DNA of 64,000 nt, from positions 310,001 to 374,000 of the forward strand of contig NZ_FNDX01000001.1 of the NCBI RefSeq assembly GCF_900099765.1. Direction: 5' to 3'. Numbering within the stretch: position 1 is the first letter of the stretch; every line of letters starts with the position of its first letter. The notes under the pieces are model-generated. The model made no database searches, had not been told where the DNA came from, and saw only the letters and a program-made list of their open reading frames with translations. Shown piece by piece: positions 1 through 9,511 of this stretch. Source of the DNA: Paenibacillus typhae. GTDB taxonomy: Bacteria > Bacillota > Bacilli > Paenibacillales > Paenibacillaceae. The position numbers and the translations under genes are program-made.

Positions 1-72
1 TTTTATTTTATAATAAGGATAATATTGTTAATCGATAGCTTCGTTTAAAATTGTGGATGGAAAGGGGATTTT

Positions 73-447
73 ATGAGTCTGATTGTTAGTATAATTGCAA
101 AGAGAGATGTAGAGGTTGATACGGAGGATTTAGAAGCGCGGGTACCTGAACCGCATAATAATTTGTTTGGTTTTGAATCTTACAGATATTCATTTTGGGG
201 AAATAATGCAGTTAAAGAGCTTGGATGTGAGTTAATATATTCTTTGAAGGAAACAAACGTTTATGTATTTGATGAAGAAATAGAAAAGCTGCAAAGAGAA
301 TTCCACATTATACTGGGAAATTTAGATTTTCTGATTTTGCGAACAACCTTTGATAAAGAATTTATTGAATTTGCAGCAGGTAATGCCCTGGAGATGATCA
401 AGATAGCGCTTAGAGAAAAAGATAAGGTTGGAATTGCGCTTTGGTAG
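73..447 (+). CDS. hypothetical protein, 124 aa
   Basis: I do not recognise this small soluble protein. It starts at an ATG preceded by AAAGGGG at 61-67 and has no signal peptide or membrane segment. It is acidic and rich in aromatic residues. Its base composition is visibly more A+T-rich than the deacetylase downstream, and the sequence before it (1-60) is also very A+T-rich, which may mark a recently acquired gene or the edge of a variable region. It lies 38 nt upstream of the deacetylase gene on the same strand with no terminator between them, so the two may be co-transcribed. Size and composition would also fit a small immunity-type protein, but nothing in the sequence proves that. Confidence 0.6.
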   Translation: MSLIVSIIAKRDVEVDTEDLEARVPEPHNNLFGFESYRYSFWGNNAVKELGCELIYSLKETNVYVFDEEIEKLQREFHIILGNLDFLILRTTFDKEFIEFAAGNALEMIKIALREKDKVGIALW

Positions 448-485
448 CGTACTTTATTATCTAAAATTATAAAAGGAGCCCCCCA

Positions 486-1316
486 ATGAAACGAATAACC
501 AAGCTATGGCCCGGCGGTAAACCGAAAGCCTTTACATTAAGCTATGACGATGGTGTGGAGCAGGACAGAAGGCTGATCGGAATTTTTAATAAGTACAATC
601 TCAAAGCAACGTTTAACCTGAACTCCGGGATTCAGCATGAAGGCAGCTTCTGGGTGGATAAGGGACGGACGATCCGGCGGATGAATCCGGAAGGGCTGGA
701 GGCCTTGTATGAAGGCCACGAAATTGCTGTACACAGCCTGACTCATCCCATACTTCCTGATCTTCCGCGTGAGCTTATGCTGACTGAAATATTAGAGGAT
801 AAGCGCAACCTGGAGCAAAAATTCGGCTATCTGGTGACGGGGATGGCTTATCCCTTTGGAGCTTATAATGCTGCGGTTATTGAGGTGCTGAAGGCATCCG
901 GGCTGGAATACGCCAGAACGGTTAACTCGCACTTGAAGTTTAATCTGCCGGAGAATCCGTATGAATGGCACCCGACCTGCCATCATAATCATCCGGAGCT
1001 GATGAATCTGGCCGAGGCTTTCCTTGCAGAACGTTTCGGTTCGCTGTCTTTGTTCTATGTATGGGGACACAGCTATGAGTTCGACGTGCAGGATAACTGG
1101 GAGCGGATAGAAGAGTTCAGTCAAAAGATAAGTAATCACCCTGAGGTGTGGTACGCAACAAATATTGAGATCATCCGTTACATGGAGGCTTGCAGCAGGC
1201 TGAAATTCTCGGTTGACTGCACCCTGGCGTATAACCCGAGTGCCTTGGCCGTGTGGGTTTCTGCTGACGGTAATGCGGTGGAGGTTCCGCCTGGAAAGAC
1301 AGTGCAGTTATATTAG
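486..1316 (+). CDS. polysaccharide deacetylase family protein (NodB/CE4-like)
   Basis: The protein is 276 aa and begins at an ATG after AAAGGAG (about 472-478). The NodB metal triad is visible: SYDDG with Asp21/Asp22 near the N-terminus, HSLTH (His83 and His87) as the second motif, and a YPFGAY loop near residue 122. CE4 enzymes use this Asp-His-His site to remove acetyl groups from N-acetylated or O-acetylated glycans. There is no signal peptide, so it would act in the cytoplasm or be exported by another route; cytoplasmic members of this kind often act on small acetylated sugars rather than on cell wall. A strong terminator follows at 1391. The substrate cannot be told from sequence. Confidence 0.85.
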   Translation: MKRITKLWPGGKPKAFTLSYDDGVEQDRRLIGIFNKYNLKATFNLNSGIQHEGSFWVDKGRTIRRMNPEGLEALYEGHEIAVHSLTHPILPDLPRELMLTEILEDKRNLEQKFGYLVTGMAYPFGAYNAAVIEVLKASGLEYARTVNSHLKFNLPENPYEWHPTCHHNHPELMNLAEAFLAERFGSLSLFYVWGHSYEFDVQDNWERIEEFSQKISNHPEVWYATNIEIIRYMEACSRLKFSVDCTLAYNPSALAVWVSADGNAVEVPPGKTVQLY

Positions 1317-1624
1317 CATACTGGAATGATTCACTATTTGAGGCAGCGCTGGCAGATGAAATATCAGCATGGCAGAACTGATACCAAAAAAAGCTCAAAC
1401 CGCTGCGGTTTGAGCTTTTTTTTAACAACTGAAATTAAAAATATTAAAATGAGCAAGCAGTTTTATAATATAATGATGAATTAAACGCCTCCGGAACTAT
1501 AAGCTTCGTTTTACATTTTAGATGCATGTTCATTTTGTGCTATTCATTAATAGGATTGTCCTAACCGAAGTCTGCGAAACTCCTCTACAATGAGATTATT
1601 ATTTCAACTGGAGGTATTCGCGGG
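1317..1624. other. intergenic region before the galactan locus
   Basis: These 308 bases hold the terminator at 1391-1423 and then an A+T-rich stretch containing TATAAT-like hexamers (1464-1474) that should include the promoter of the GH2-yesM-yesN unit. I could not pair any of them with a convincing -35 box. No further gene is seen. Confidence 0.5.
1391..1423 (+). terminator. Rho-independent terminator after the deacetylase gene
   Basis: An almost perfect inverted repeat (arms AAGCTCAAACC and GGTTTGAGCTT around a GC-rich pentaloop) is followed by an uninterrupted run of T. It ends the first transcription unit. Confidence 0.9.
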
Positions 1625-4012
1625 ATGAGAAGCACAGCGGGAAGAAGCAAAAGCCTATTTGATAGAGAGTGGAGCTTTCATAAAGGGGATATCCGGATTC
1701 CTTATGCCGTAAAGGCCGGAATGACAGGCGGCATTACTGACGCAGGCATCCGGAAGGATGGGGAATGGCTGGATATCGCGTTTAACGATAAAGGAATGGG
1801 CGAGCAGCAGCTGGACTGGTCCGCTGTCAGCCTGCCCCATGACTGGTGTGTGGAGCAGCAGTATGTCCAGGATGAGCATCTTGGAGCCAGAGACGGGAGC
1901 CATGGCTATTTGCCGGGCGGGATCGGTTTTTACCGCAAGGTGTTTGAGCTGCCGGCCGAGGCTGCGGGAAGCAAATGGCTGATCCGTTTCGACGGGGTGT
2001 CCGGGACCAGCACGGTATGGGTCAACGGGCATTTAATCGGCAGTCATCATGGCGGGTATATAGGGTTCAGTTATGATTTGTCGGATGTGCTCCGTTACGG
2101 GGATGAAGGCAGAAATGTTATCGTTGTCAAAGTAGATGCGACGGAATGTGAGGGCTGGTGGTACGAAGGCTGCGGCATTTACCGGCATGTCTGGCTGGAA
2201 AATATGGATCTGCTGCATGTGGCGGAATATGGTACGTACATAACGACACCCGAAGTTGCCAAAGAACAGGCAACGGTAAATATCCGCACACGCATCCGCA
2301 ATAACTATACGGAAGGGCTTCGGGTGTCTCTGCAGACCGTGATTTATGACGGTGCCGGGCTTCAGGTGTGCGCCAGCTCCGCAGATACCTATGCCGAGTG
2401 GTACGCGGAGACGGAGCTTGCGCAAAGCTTCCAGGTGAAGCAGCCTATGCTCTGGGGACCGGATTCGCCGTTTTTGTATAAGGCAGTATCTATAGTACTC
2501 CATGAAGGACAAGAGCTGGACAGGTATGAAACAGTGTTCGGCATCCGCAGTATCCGTTTTGATCCGCAGGAGGGATTCTTCCTGAACGGTGAGCCGCTGG
2601 TGATCAAAGGAACTTGCAACCATCAGGATTTTGCCGGCGTTGGCGTGGCCTTGCCAGATAGCCTGATTGAATATAAGCTTAAGCTTCTGCAGGAGATGGG
2701 CTCAAATGCCTACCGCAGCGCACATCATCCGCCTACTCCCGAGCTGCTGGATATCTGCGACCGGATCGGAATGCTGGTCATGGATGAGAACCGCAAGCTG
2801 GACAGCAGCCCGAATGGCTTGAGCCAGCTGGAACGTCTGCTTTACCGTGACCGCAACCATCCAAGCGTGATTATCTGGAGCATGGAGAATGAAGAGGTAT
2901 TGGAAGGCACCGTCACAGGCGCACGGATTCTGAAGACGTTAGCGGATACCACGCGCCGTATTGATCCGACACGTCCGACCTGTGCTGCCATGAATCACGG
3001 CTGGAATGAAAATGGCTATAATGATGTTGTTGAGATTACCGGCTACAATTATGGACACCGGGATCATCTTGATATCCGTGATCATGAGCAATATCCCGAA
3101 CGTCTGATGATTGGAAGCGAATGTGCAAGTTATACCGCAACCAGAGGGATATATGAAGATGATCCGGCAAGAGGCTACTGCTCCGAATATGGAACGAACA
3201 TTCCTTCATGGGGCTGCACTCCGCAGCAGGCCTGGACAGATCTGGTCAATAACCGCTTTTTGACCGGGGTCTTTATGTGGACAGGCTTTGATTACCGGGG
3301 AGAGCCGACACCGTATCTGTGGCCGTGTATCAATTCCCATTTCGGTCTGATGGATACTTGCGGATTCCCGAAAGACAGCTATTATTATATGCGGGCTGTA
3401 TGGAGGGAAGAGCCGATGGTCCATCTGCTTCCGCACTGGAATTGGCCGGGCTCGGAAGGGAAGCCTGTCGAGGTTCGTGTGTTCGCCAATACTGACACAG
3501 TGGAGCTGTATCTGAACGGCAGAAGCCTGGGAGAACAGCAGGCAGACAGGAACGGTTATTTGACCTGGAACGTGATCTACGAACCGGGACAGCTGGAAGC
3601 TGTCGGCAAACGCGGTGGATTGGAAGCTGCCCGCAAGTCTGTGGTAACAGCAGGCCAGCCTCATCAGATTCAATTAATTCCTGACCGGCACGAAGCACGG
3701 GCGGATGGAACCGATACGATTCCGGTCCGCGTTGCTGTCCTCGACAGGGATGGAAATATTGTGCCGACAGCCGATAATGAAATCCGCTTTGAGGTTACCG
3801 GCTCCGGCACCTTGCTGGGTGTAGGCAACGGAAATCCGAGCAGCCATGAGCCGGACAAGTCTTCCCTGCGCCGCGCCTTTAACGGCTGGTGCCTGGCCTT
3901 GGTTCAGACTTCCTCCCGCGGCGGATCCATTACATTAAGTGCCGTGTCTGAAGGACTTGCGGCTGCGGAGCTGAACCTGCAGGCTGTATCCGGAGATGAT
4001 ACACAAATATAA
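1625..4012 (+). CDS. GH2 beta-galactosidase, cytoplasmic
   Basis: This 795-aa protein has the GH2 order: N-terminal sugar-binding jelly roll (to about residue 190), immunoglobulin-like domain (about 190-305), TIM barrel (about 305-600), then a DUF4982-type module (VEVRVFANTD) and an Ig-like C-terminal module. Catalytic residues can be placed: acid/base Glu423 in WSMENEE and nucleophile Glu499 in MIGSECASY. It has no signal peptide, so it should cut galactose from oligosaccharides after import. The start is an ATG with CTGGAGG about ten bases upstream. It is the first gene of a unit with the YesM/YesN pair (28-nt gap) and lies just before a CUT1 transporter and a GH53 galactanase, which points to beta-1,4-galacto-oligosaccharides. 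A beta-glucuronidase or other GH2 activity is less likely in this context but not excluded. Confidence 0.88.
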   Translation: MRSTAGRSKSLFDREWSFHKGDIRIPYAVKAGMTGGITDAGIRKDGEWLDIAFNDKGMGEQQLDWSAVSLPHDWCVEQQYVQDEHLGARDGSHGYLPGGIGFYRKVFELPAEAAGSKWLIRFDGVSGTSTVWVNGHLIGSHHGGYIGFSYDLSDVLRYGDEGRNVIVVKVDATECEGWWYEGCGIYRHVWLENMDLLHVAEYGTYITTPEVAKEQATVNIRTRIRNNYTEGLRVSLQTVIYDGAGLQVCASSADTYAEWYAETELAQSFQVKQPMLWGPDSPFLYKAVSIVLHEGQELDRYETVFGIRSIRFDPQEGFFLNGEPLVIKGTCNHQDFAGVGVALPDSLIEYKLKLLQEMGSNAYRSAHHPPTPELLDICDRIGMLVMDENRKLDSSPNGLSQLERLLYRDRNHPSVIIWSMENEEVLEGTVTGARILKTLADTTRRIDPTRPTCAAMNHGWNENGYNDVVEITGYNYGHRDHLDIRDHEQYPERLMIGSECASYTATRGIYEDDPARGYCSEYGTNIPSWGCTPQQAWTDLVNNRFLTGVFMWTGFDYRGEPTPYLWPCINSHFGLMDTCGFPKDSYYYMRAVWREEPMVHLLPHWNWPGSEGKPVEVRVFANTDTVELYLNGRSLGEQQADRNGYLTWNVIYEPGQLEAVGKRGGLEAARKSVVTAGQPHQIQLIPDRHEARADGTDTIPVRVAVLDRDGNIVPTADNEIRFEVTGSGTLLGVGNGNPSSHEPDKSSLRRAFNGWCLALVQTSSRGGSITLSAVSEGLAAAELNLQAVSGDDTQI

Positions 4013-4040
4013 AAATTTCGAACAGAGGATGGCTTGAACA

Positions 4041-5774
4041 ATGCGCAGGCTTACGACATACATGCCTTTCACCTACAAAATGATGATACCTTATTTGCTT
4101 CTGGTTCTGCTGACAGATGTCTTCATTGGTTATATCTCCTACTCTATGCTGACGGATTCACGGACAGAGATGGCTGAGACCAATATCCGCACCGGGATGG
4201 AGCAGGCCAGAAACAATATAAGGTATCAGATGGATGAAATCCAGAGGATGTCCGATAACCTGTTCTCAAGCCAGCCTTTTCAGCGGGCCATTGAATTGAA
4301 AGGGACACCGTTCGAGAATTACCTGACCTTGATTGATGATATTCTTCCCCAGCTGACAGCGCCATTGCAGCTGTTCGGGAACAAGATCCGCTTCATGCTC
4401 TATACCCCGGACAATATCCATAATGTGATTCCCGGAGATAACCTGAATGAGCCGATAGAAGACAGTGACTATTACATTCTCCCTCTGGAGGAGATTACCG
4501 GCGAGGAGTGGTTCCAGTCTCTTCAGAACTCCAAGCGCGATAATATATGGCTGCAGATTGATACGGATCAGAAGCTTAACAATATCTCTCATGTCCGCAG
4601 GCTGATCAGCTTCAGTGATAACACAACAATGCTTGGGTTTATCCGGATCACCGTTCCGCTGGAGGATTTGTTCGGCGGATTTGAGACATTCCCTGTCGAG
4701 GAGGGAATTACGCTTCGTCTGGTGGACAAGGCTGCCGGAACCGCTATATTTCAACGCGGAACAGCCGATTATGATGCCGGACACGAAAAATTTCTGAGCC
4801 TGCATGAGCAGATTCCGGGTAGTGATCTGGTCATTGAAACCCTTGTTCCGCAAAAATATCTGACTCAGGATGCCGGCAGGCTGCGGATGGTGATTCTGGC
4901 TGCCTGTACACTCAGCTTTGTGGTCATGACTCTGATCGGATTTGTAGTAGCGCGTATTTCAGGGCGCAAGATGAGCCGGATTGTAGGACTGGTGCGTTCA
5001 TTCCAGGAAGGTAATTTTCAGAAACGGATCCGGTTCTCGGGAAATGATGAATTTGTACAGATTGCGGATTCCTTTAATGACATGGCTGCTAACATTCAGG
5101 AGCTTATTAACAGGGTTTATGTGCAGGAGGTTTCAAAAAAACAAGCCGAGCTCGAAGCCCTGCAGGCGCAGATTAATCCGCATTTCCTGTATAATACACT
5201 TTCGACCATAGGCAGTCTGGCTAATCTGGGTGAAATCGGGAAGGTTACGCAGATGGTGGAAGGATTGTCCCATTTCTACCGTCTGACCCTGAATCAGGGC
5301 AATGTGTACATTGAGCTGGAGAAGGAAATGGAGCAGGTACAGACATACCTCGAAATCCAGCGGGTCAAATATGCCGATACTTTTACTCTGTATGTCGATG
5401 TGGATGAGGACATTATGCATTTGCAGGTAATCAAGCTGGTATTGCAGCCTTTTGTGGAGAATGTATTCAAGCATGCCTGGTTTGGAAAATCCATTTCGAT
5501 CCGTCTGACAGGCCGGAGGGTCGGCGATAATATTGAGCTTAAGGTTATTGACAATGGCGTGGGTATGCGGCGCGAAGAGATCAATAGTATGCTGTACGGC
5601 CAAAGCCAGTCAGGCGGTTACGGGGTGAAAAATGTGAATGAGCGGATTAAGCTTAGGTACGGGGACGAATACGGTGTGACCATTGCGAGCATTTACGGGG
5701 CAGGAACAACGGTCCGGCTCCTGCTGCCGGCCGGAGTTACGGGCCGCAGGGAGATTGAGGAGCAGTCCCGGTGA
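4041..5774 (+). CDS. YesM-type sensor histidine kinase
   Basis: The 577-aa membrane kinase has a transmembrane segment at about 14-36, an extracytoplasmic sensing domain of about 250 residues, a second transmembrane segment near 285-307, a HAMP domain (about 308-360), a His_kinase domain with the phospho-acceptor His381 in QINPHFLYN, and a HATPase domain with the VIDNGVGM and GGYGVKNVNERI loops. This family phosphorylates YesN/AraC-type regulators in response to extracellular sugars or sugar-binding proteins. It sits between the GH2 gene and its partner regulator (43 nt downstream), so it probably senses galactan breakdown products. Confidence 0.92.
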   Translation: MRRLTTYMPFTYKMMIPYLLLVLLTDVFIGYISYSMLTDSRTEMAETNIRTGMEQARNNIRYQMDEIQRMSDNLFSSQPFQRAIELKGTPFENYLTLIDDILPQLTAPLQLFGNKIRFMLYTPDNIHNVIPGDNLNEPIEDSDYYILPLEEITGEEWFQSLQNSKRDNIWLQIDTDQKLNNISHVRRLISFSDNTTMLGFIRITVPLEDLFGGFETFPVEEGITLRLVDKAAGTAIFQRGTADYDAGHEKFLSLHEQIPGSDLVIETLVPQKYLTQDAGRLRMVILAACTLSFVVMTLIGFVVARISGRKMSRIVGLVRSFQEGNFQKRIRFSGNDEFVQIADSFNDMAANIQELINRVYVQEVSKKQAELEALQAQINPHFLYNTLSTIGSLANLGEIGKVTQMVEGLSHFYRLTLNQGNVYIELEKEMEQVQTYLEIQRVKYADTFTLYVDVDEDIMHLQVIKLVLQPFVENVFKHAWFGKSISIRLTGRRVGDNIELKVIDNGVGMRREEINSMLYGQSQSGGYGVKNVNERIKLRYGDEYGVTIASIYGAGTTVRLLLPAGVTGRREIEEQSR

Positions 5775-5817
5775 AGAAAATAGTGTGGAGCATCAGTAGC
5801 AACAGGAGGAATTCATA

Positions 5818-7380
5818 GTGAGGACGATCAGTGTACTGCTTGTTGACGATGAAGCCGTTGATCTGGAATGGCTGCGGCGCAGAGTGTTGGCCAGCGGATT
5901 TGATATAGAAGTAGCGGGAACAGCCAATAACGGCTTTGATGCGCTTGAAATGCTGGAACAGGAGCGTGTAGACATCATTCTGTCTGATATCCGGATGCCG
6001 ATTATGACCGGAACGGAATTTGCCAGAAGAGCCAAAACCATCAATCCCAACGTAAAAATCGTATTTATCAGCGGCCACGAGGATTTCAGCTATGCCAAGG
6101 AAGCGATTCAGATCAGTGCGTCGGGGTATTTGTTGAAGCCTGTCAAGGATAAGGACCTGTACGATATGCTCGGGAATCTGTGCCATTCCATTGAACAGGA
6201 GCGGGAGCAGAACCGGTCCTTGAGCGAAGCCCTGTCCCTAATAAACAAGGAGCTTATCCTGCGCTGGTTCGATGAGGCTTCACCTGAACCGGTTGAGCCG
6301 CAGCTGCATGCCGCCCTTCTTCCGCTGTTAGTAAACGGGGCAACGGCAGCAATCATAGAAATCGATGATCTGGAATGGAAAATGCAGGATGTCTCCGAAG
6401 AAAATGCGCGCATGATGATACGGCAAACCCAGCAATTGATTAGCTCTCTGCTTGAGGAGAACAAGAGCGGAACGATGATTATAGGGTCCCGGCAGAGATT
6501 CATTATTCTGTGCAGCCTGCCGCAGGAGGCGTTTCTGCAAATCATGGAGGAGCTGATCCGGAAAACCGCAGAGTCCTCGCTGTGCACAGTAACGATCGGG
6601 GTCGGCCGTTATGCCCGGATGGAGGCTGAGCTGCATGCTTCGTATAAACAGGCCCAGGCTGCACTCAGTGCGAAATGGCTGCTTGGCAAAAACCGGCTGA
6701 TCCGTGATAACATGGAGCCTGTGCTGCGCGGGACGCCGGGCACCGACTTTGACCAGACGTTAGACCAGCTTCTTGAGGCGATCATCACGTATGATCTGGT
6801 AGCCATTGATGATCATTTACTCAAGCTCCTGATGAATGCCGGCAAGAAGGATGTCTATGATCTGATTATCCGGATCACCTCCAAGCTGCACGCGGATCTG
6901 CAGCAGCAGAACGAGAATCTCTACGAGCTGCTGCAGTGGGAATCCCATCAGCCGGAAATTTTGTTCCAGTTCGAGACGATACATGACATTGTATCCTGGA
7001 TGAGACGGAGATTCTTCGAATTGTCCGAACTGCTGTATGTAAAACGCCAGCGCCAGAAGCGTAAGCTGATTGATGAAATCATTCATTACGTGGAGGAAAA
7101 TCTGGAATCGAAGATAACACTGAAGGAAGTCGCGGTTCAGTTTAACTTCACGCCGAATTATCTGGGCTATCTGTTCAAGGAAGACTACGGGATTCCGTTT
7201 ATTGACTACGTCAAAGAACGCAAAATGAGCCGGGTATTAGAGCTGCTGAAGGACCCTTCCCTGATGATTTATGAGATTGCCGAACGGATGGGCTACAAGA
7301 ATCTGATTTATTTTAACAGGCAATTTAAGCAAATGACCGGTATGACCCCGGGAGAATATCGTAAAAAAAATAAAGTATAG
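5818..7380 (+). CDS. YesN-type response regulator with AraC DNA-binding domain
   Basis: This 520-aa protein carries an N-terminal receiver domain (Asp57 in LSDIRMP as phosphorylation site, the conserved Lys in LLKPVKD), a long middle region of about 270 residues, and a C-terminal AraC pair of helix-turn-helices (about 415-515, ending in the FNRQFKQMTGMTPGEYRKK signature). It starts at GTG with AGGAGGA just upstream. It is the natural partner of the YesM kinase before it and should activate the transporter operon after the terminator at 7390; an inverted repeat at 7438-7463 is a possible binding site. Confidence 0.93.
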   Translation: MRTISVLLVDDEAVDLEWLRRRVLASGFDIEVAGTANNGFDALEMLEQERVDIILSDIRMPIMTGTEFARRAKTINPNVKIVFISGHEDFSYAKEAIQISASGYLLKPVKDKDLYDMLGNLCHSIEQEREQNRSLSEALSLINKELILRWFDEASPEPVEPQLHAALLPLLVNGATAAIIEIDDLEWKMQDVSEENARMMIRQTQQLISSLLEENKSGTMIIGSRQRFIILCSLPQEAFLQIMEELIRKTAESSLCTVTIGVGRYARMEAELHASYKQAQAALSAKWLLGKNRLIRDNMEPVLRGTPGTDFDQTLDQLLEAIITYDLVAIDDHLLKLLMNAGKKDVYDLIIRITSKLHADLQQQNENLYELLQWESHQPEILFQFETIHDIVSWMRRRFFELSELLYVKRQRQKRKLIDEIIHYVEENLESKITLKEVAVQFNFTPNYLGYLFKEDYGIPFIDYVKERKMSRVLELLKDPSLMIYEIAERMGYKNLIYFNRQFKQMTGMTPGEYRKKNKV

Positions 7381-7389
7381 CCAATAAAT

Positions 7390-7427
7390 GCTGCCATGGG
7401 CCGATTATCGCCCGGGGCAGCGTTTTT
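7390..7427 (+). terminator. Rho-independent terminator after yesN-like gene
   Basis: The hairpin has arms GCTGCC-TGGGC and GCCC-GGGCAGC with one mismatch bulge, followed by TTTTTAT. It separates the GH2-yesM-yesN unit from the transporter operon. Confidence 0.85.
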
Positions 7428-7437
7428 ATATGAAGTT

Positions 7438-7463
7438 AACGATATATAAATTAAATTATCGTT
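7438..7463. promoter_or_regulatory. inverted repeat upstream of the transporter operon, candidate regulator site
   Basis: Seven-base arms AACGATA and TATCGTT are separated by 12 A+T-only bases, about 100 nt before the first permease gene. The position suits an activator site for the YesN regulator encoded just upstream, but AraC-type proteins often bind direct repeats, so the assignment is a guess. Confidence 0.35.
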
Positions 7464-7564
7464 GGAAAAGTACTAGTATTTGTTGGCGCGCTCAATCCAC
7501 AGGAGTGAAACGCTTTTTTATAATACATATATAGAGATATTGAGGAGTGGAAAGGGGATTCGAA

Positions 7565-8491
7565 ATGAAACAGAAACAATACGGATTCTGGCACAAAGTA
7601 AAAAAGAATAGAACCTTGCTGCTTATGCTGACTCCGGCAGTTTTATTCTTCCTGGTGTTTGCATACGTGCCTATGGCCGGGATCGTACTGGCATTCAAGC
7701 AGTACAACTACAGCGGAGGTATCCTGCACAGTCCGTGGAACGGGCTCGATAACTTCCGGTTTTTCTTTGGTTCAGGCGATGCCTGGCGGGTAACCAGGAA
7801 CACAGCGCTGTATAATATTGCTTTTATTATCGTTAATAATGTGCTGCAGATCTTTGCGGGCATTCTATTGTTTGAGGTTGCGGGCAAGTGGTTCCGGAAG
7901 ATTACGCAAACCATCCTGTTCCTGCCGTACTTCATTTCCTGGGTAGTCGTTGGAGCCATTGCCTACAACTTGTTCAACTTTGATGTGGGTACTCTGAACG
8001 TATTGCTGAAGGGACTGGGAATGCAGCCGATTGATATTTACAACACCGCATCCTATTGGCCGTTCATTCTTGTATTGGTATCTGCCTGGAAAGCTCTGGG
8101 CTACGGCACCATTATGTATCTTGCGGCAATTACCAGCATTGATACTGAGATGTATGAAGCAGCCGAGATTGACGGGGCGAACATATTCCAGCGCATTATG
8201 AAAATTACCGTTCCGAACCTGATTCCTACCGTTATTATTCTGGTGCTGCTGGCCATAGGTAATATCTTCCGCGGAGATTTCGGAATGTTCTATAACATGG
8301 TTGGTAATAATGGTCTCCTGTTCTCTAACACGGATGTTATCGATACTTTCGTATTCCGCTCACTGACCACTTCCAATGAAATTGGTATGTCTGCAGCGGC
8401 CGGATTCTACCAATCCCTGCTGGGCTTTGCGACGATTATGCTCGCGAACTACGCAGTGCGCAAATACGATAAAGATCGTGCTCTATTCTAA
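7565..8491 (+). CDS. CUT1 carbohydrate ABC transporter permease (LplB/UgpA-like)
   Basis: This 308-aa inner-membrane protein has six predicted membrane segments and the permease EAA loop (EAAEIDGANIFQRIMKITVP) that contacts the ATPase. An in-frame GTG lies 18 nt earlier, but the AAAGGGGA just before the ATG at 7565 marks this as the start. It pairs with the permease 17 nt downstream and the lipoprotein after that. No ATPase gene is present; CUT1 systems of this type commonly borrow a shared MsmX-like ATPase encoded elsewhere. The context predicts galacto-oligosaccharide uptake. Confidence 0.92.
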   Translation: MKQKQYGFWHKVKKNRTLLLMLTPAVLFFLVFAYVPMAGIVLAFKQYNYSGGILHSPWNGLDNFRFFFGSGDAWRVTRNTALYNIAFIIVNNVLQIFAGILLFEVAGKWFRKITQTILFLPYFISWVVVGAIAYNLFNFDVGTLNVLLKGLGMQPIDIYNTASYWPFILVLVSAWKALGYGTIMYLAAITSIDTEMYEAAEIDGANIFQRIMKITVPNLIPTVIILVLLAIGNIFRGDFGMFYNMVGNNGLLFSNTDVIDTFVFRSLTTSNEIGMSAAAGFYQSLLGFATIMLANYAVRKYDKDRALF

Positions 8492-8508
8492 ACAAAGGAG
8501 GCAGCTTA

Positions 8509-9441
8509 ATGAGTACTACTACTACAACTGTAAACGCAGATATTCAAAAAGTACGCAAGCGTACCAATGTTGACAAATTAACCTTGTCCATTATAGGATA
8601 TGTAACTCTGACCATTCTCGCAATTTTTTGTATCGTGCCCTTCCTGCTGGTTATCTCTGCTTCCTTGAGTGAGGAAAGCTCTATTATCCAGAATGGATTC
8701 CAGATTATTCCGTCGACCTTCTCGACCGAAGCCTACAGGCTGCTGTTCGAATACCCGGCTGAAATGCTCCGGGCTTACGGAGTAACGATTACTGTTACTG
8801 TAATTGGTACTATTGTCGGATTGTTTCTTACTTCCATGACTGCCTACGTGCTGTCCCGCAGAGACTTTGAATGGCGCAGCCGCTTCTCGTTCTACTTCTT
8901 CTTCACAACCCTGTTCAGCGGCGGCCTGGTGCCTTCTTACCTGCTGATCATTAATTTTCTGCAGCTTAAAGATACGCTTCTTGTATTGATCCTGCCGATG
9001 CTGATGAATGTGTTCTATATCATCGTCATGAAATCGTTCATGAGCAGTATTCCTGATGCGATCACCGAATCCGCCAAGATTGACGGCGCAGGTGACTTCC
9101 GGATTTTCATGCAGCTGATTGTTCCGTTGTCCAAGCCGGCTCTTGCTACCATTGGCCTGTTTATCGCCCTGGCTTACTGGAACGACTGGTATAACGCACT
9201 GCTCTATATCTCCAAGTCCGATCTGATGCCGCTTCAGTACTATCTGTACAAAATGCTCGGCAATATGGACGGAATGCGCAAAGCTATGATGGCTTCAGGA
9301 GCGGTCGTGAACTCGGATCTGCCGACGGAAAGCTTGAAAATGGCGATGACCATTGTGGCTACCGGCCCAATTCTGCTGGCCTATCCGTTTATTCAGAAAT
9401 ATTTTGTGCAAGGCCTGACCATCGGTGCTGTCAAAGGATAA
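8509..9441 (+). CDS. CUT1 carbohydrate ABC transporter permease (YtcP/LplC-like)
   Basis: The second membrane subunit is 310 aa, with six predicted membrane segments and an EAA loop reading ESAKIDGAGDFRIFMQLIVP. It starts at an ATG with AAAGGAGG ten bases upstream. The C-terminus ends in FVQGLTIGAVKG, a typical ending for this permease subfamily. It follows its partner by 17 nt and is followed by the solute-binding lipoprotein, the usual B-C-lipoprotein order in Paenibacillus. Confidence 0.93.
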   Translation: MSTTTTTVNADIQKVRKRTNVDKLTLSIIGYVTLTILAIFCIVPFLLVISASLSEESSIIQNGFQIIPSTFSTEAYRLLFEYPAEMLRAYGVTITVTVIGTIVGLFLTSMTAYVLSRRDFEWRSRFSFYFFFTTLFSGGLVPSYLLIINFLQLKDTLLVLILPMLMNVFYIIVMKSFMSSIPDAITESAKIDGAGDFRIFMQLIVPLSKPALATIGLFIALAYWNDWYNALLYISKSDLMPLQYYLYKMLGNMDGMRKAMMASGAVVNSDLPTESLKMAMTIVATGPILLAYPFIQKYFVQGLTIGAVKG

Positions 9442-9511
9442 CCCCGGGCTATCCCGGTTATCAATATATATCACATTTAACTCATTACTTCATTAGGGGG
9501 AAATACCAGTC

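Noticed and set aside
7506..7522. CcpA cre site before the galactan transporter
   Set aside because: GTGAAACGCTTTTTT looks similar but is one base short between the TG and CG elements of the cre consensus.
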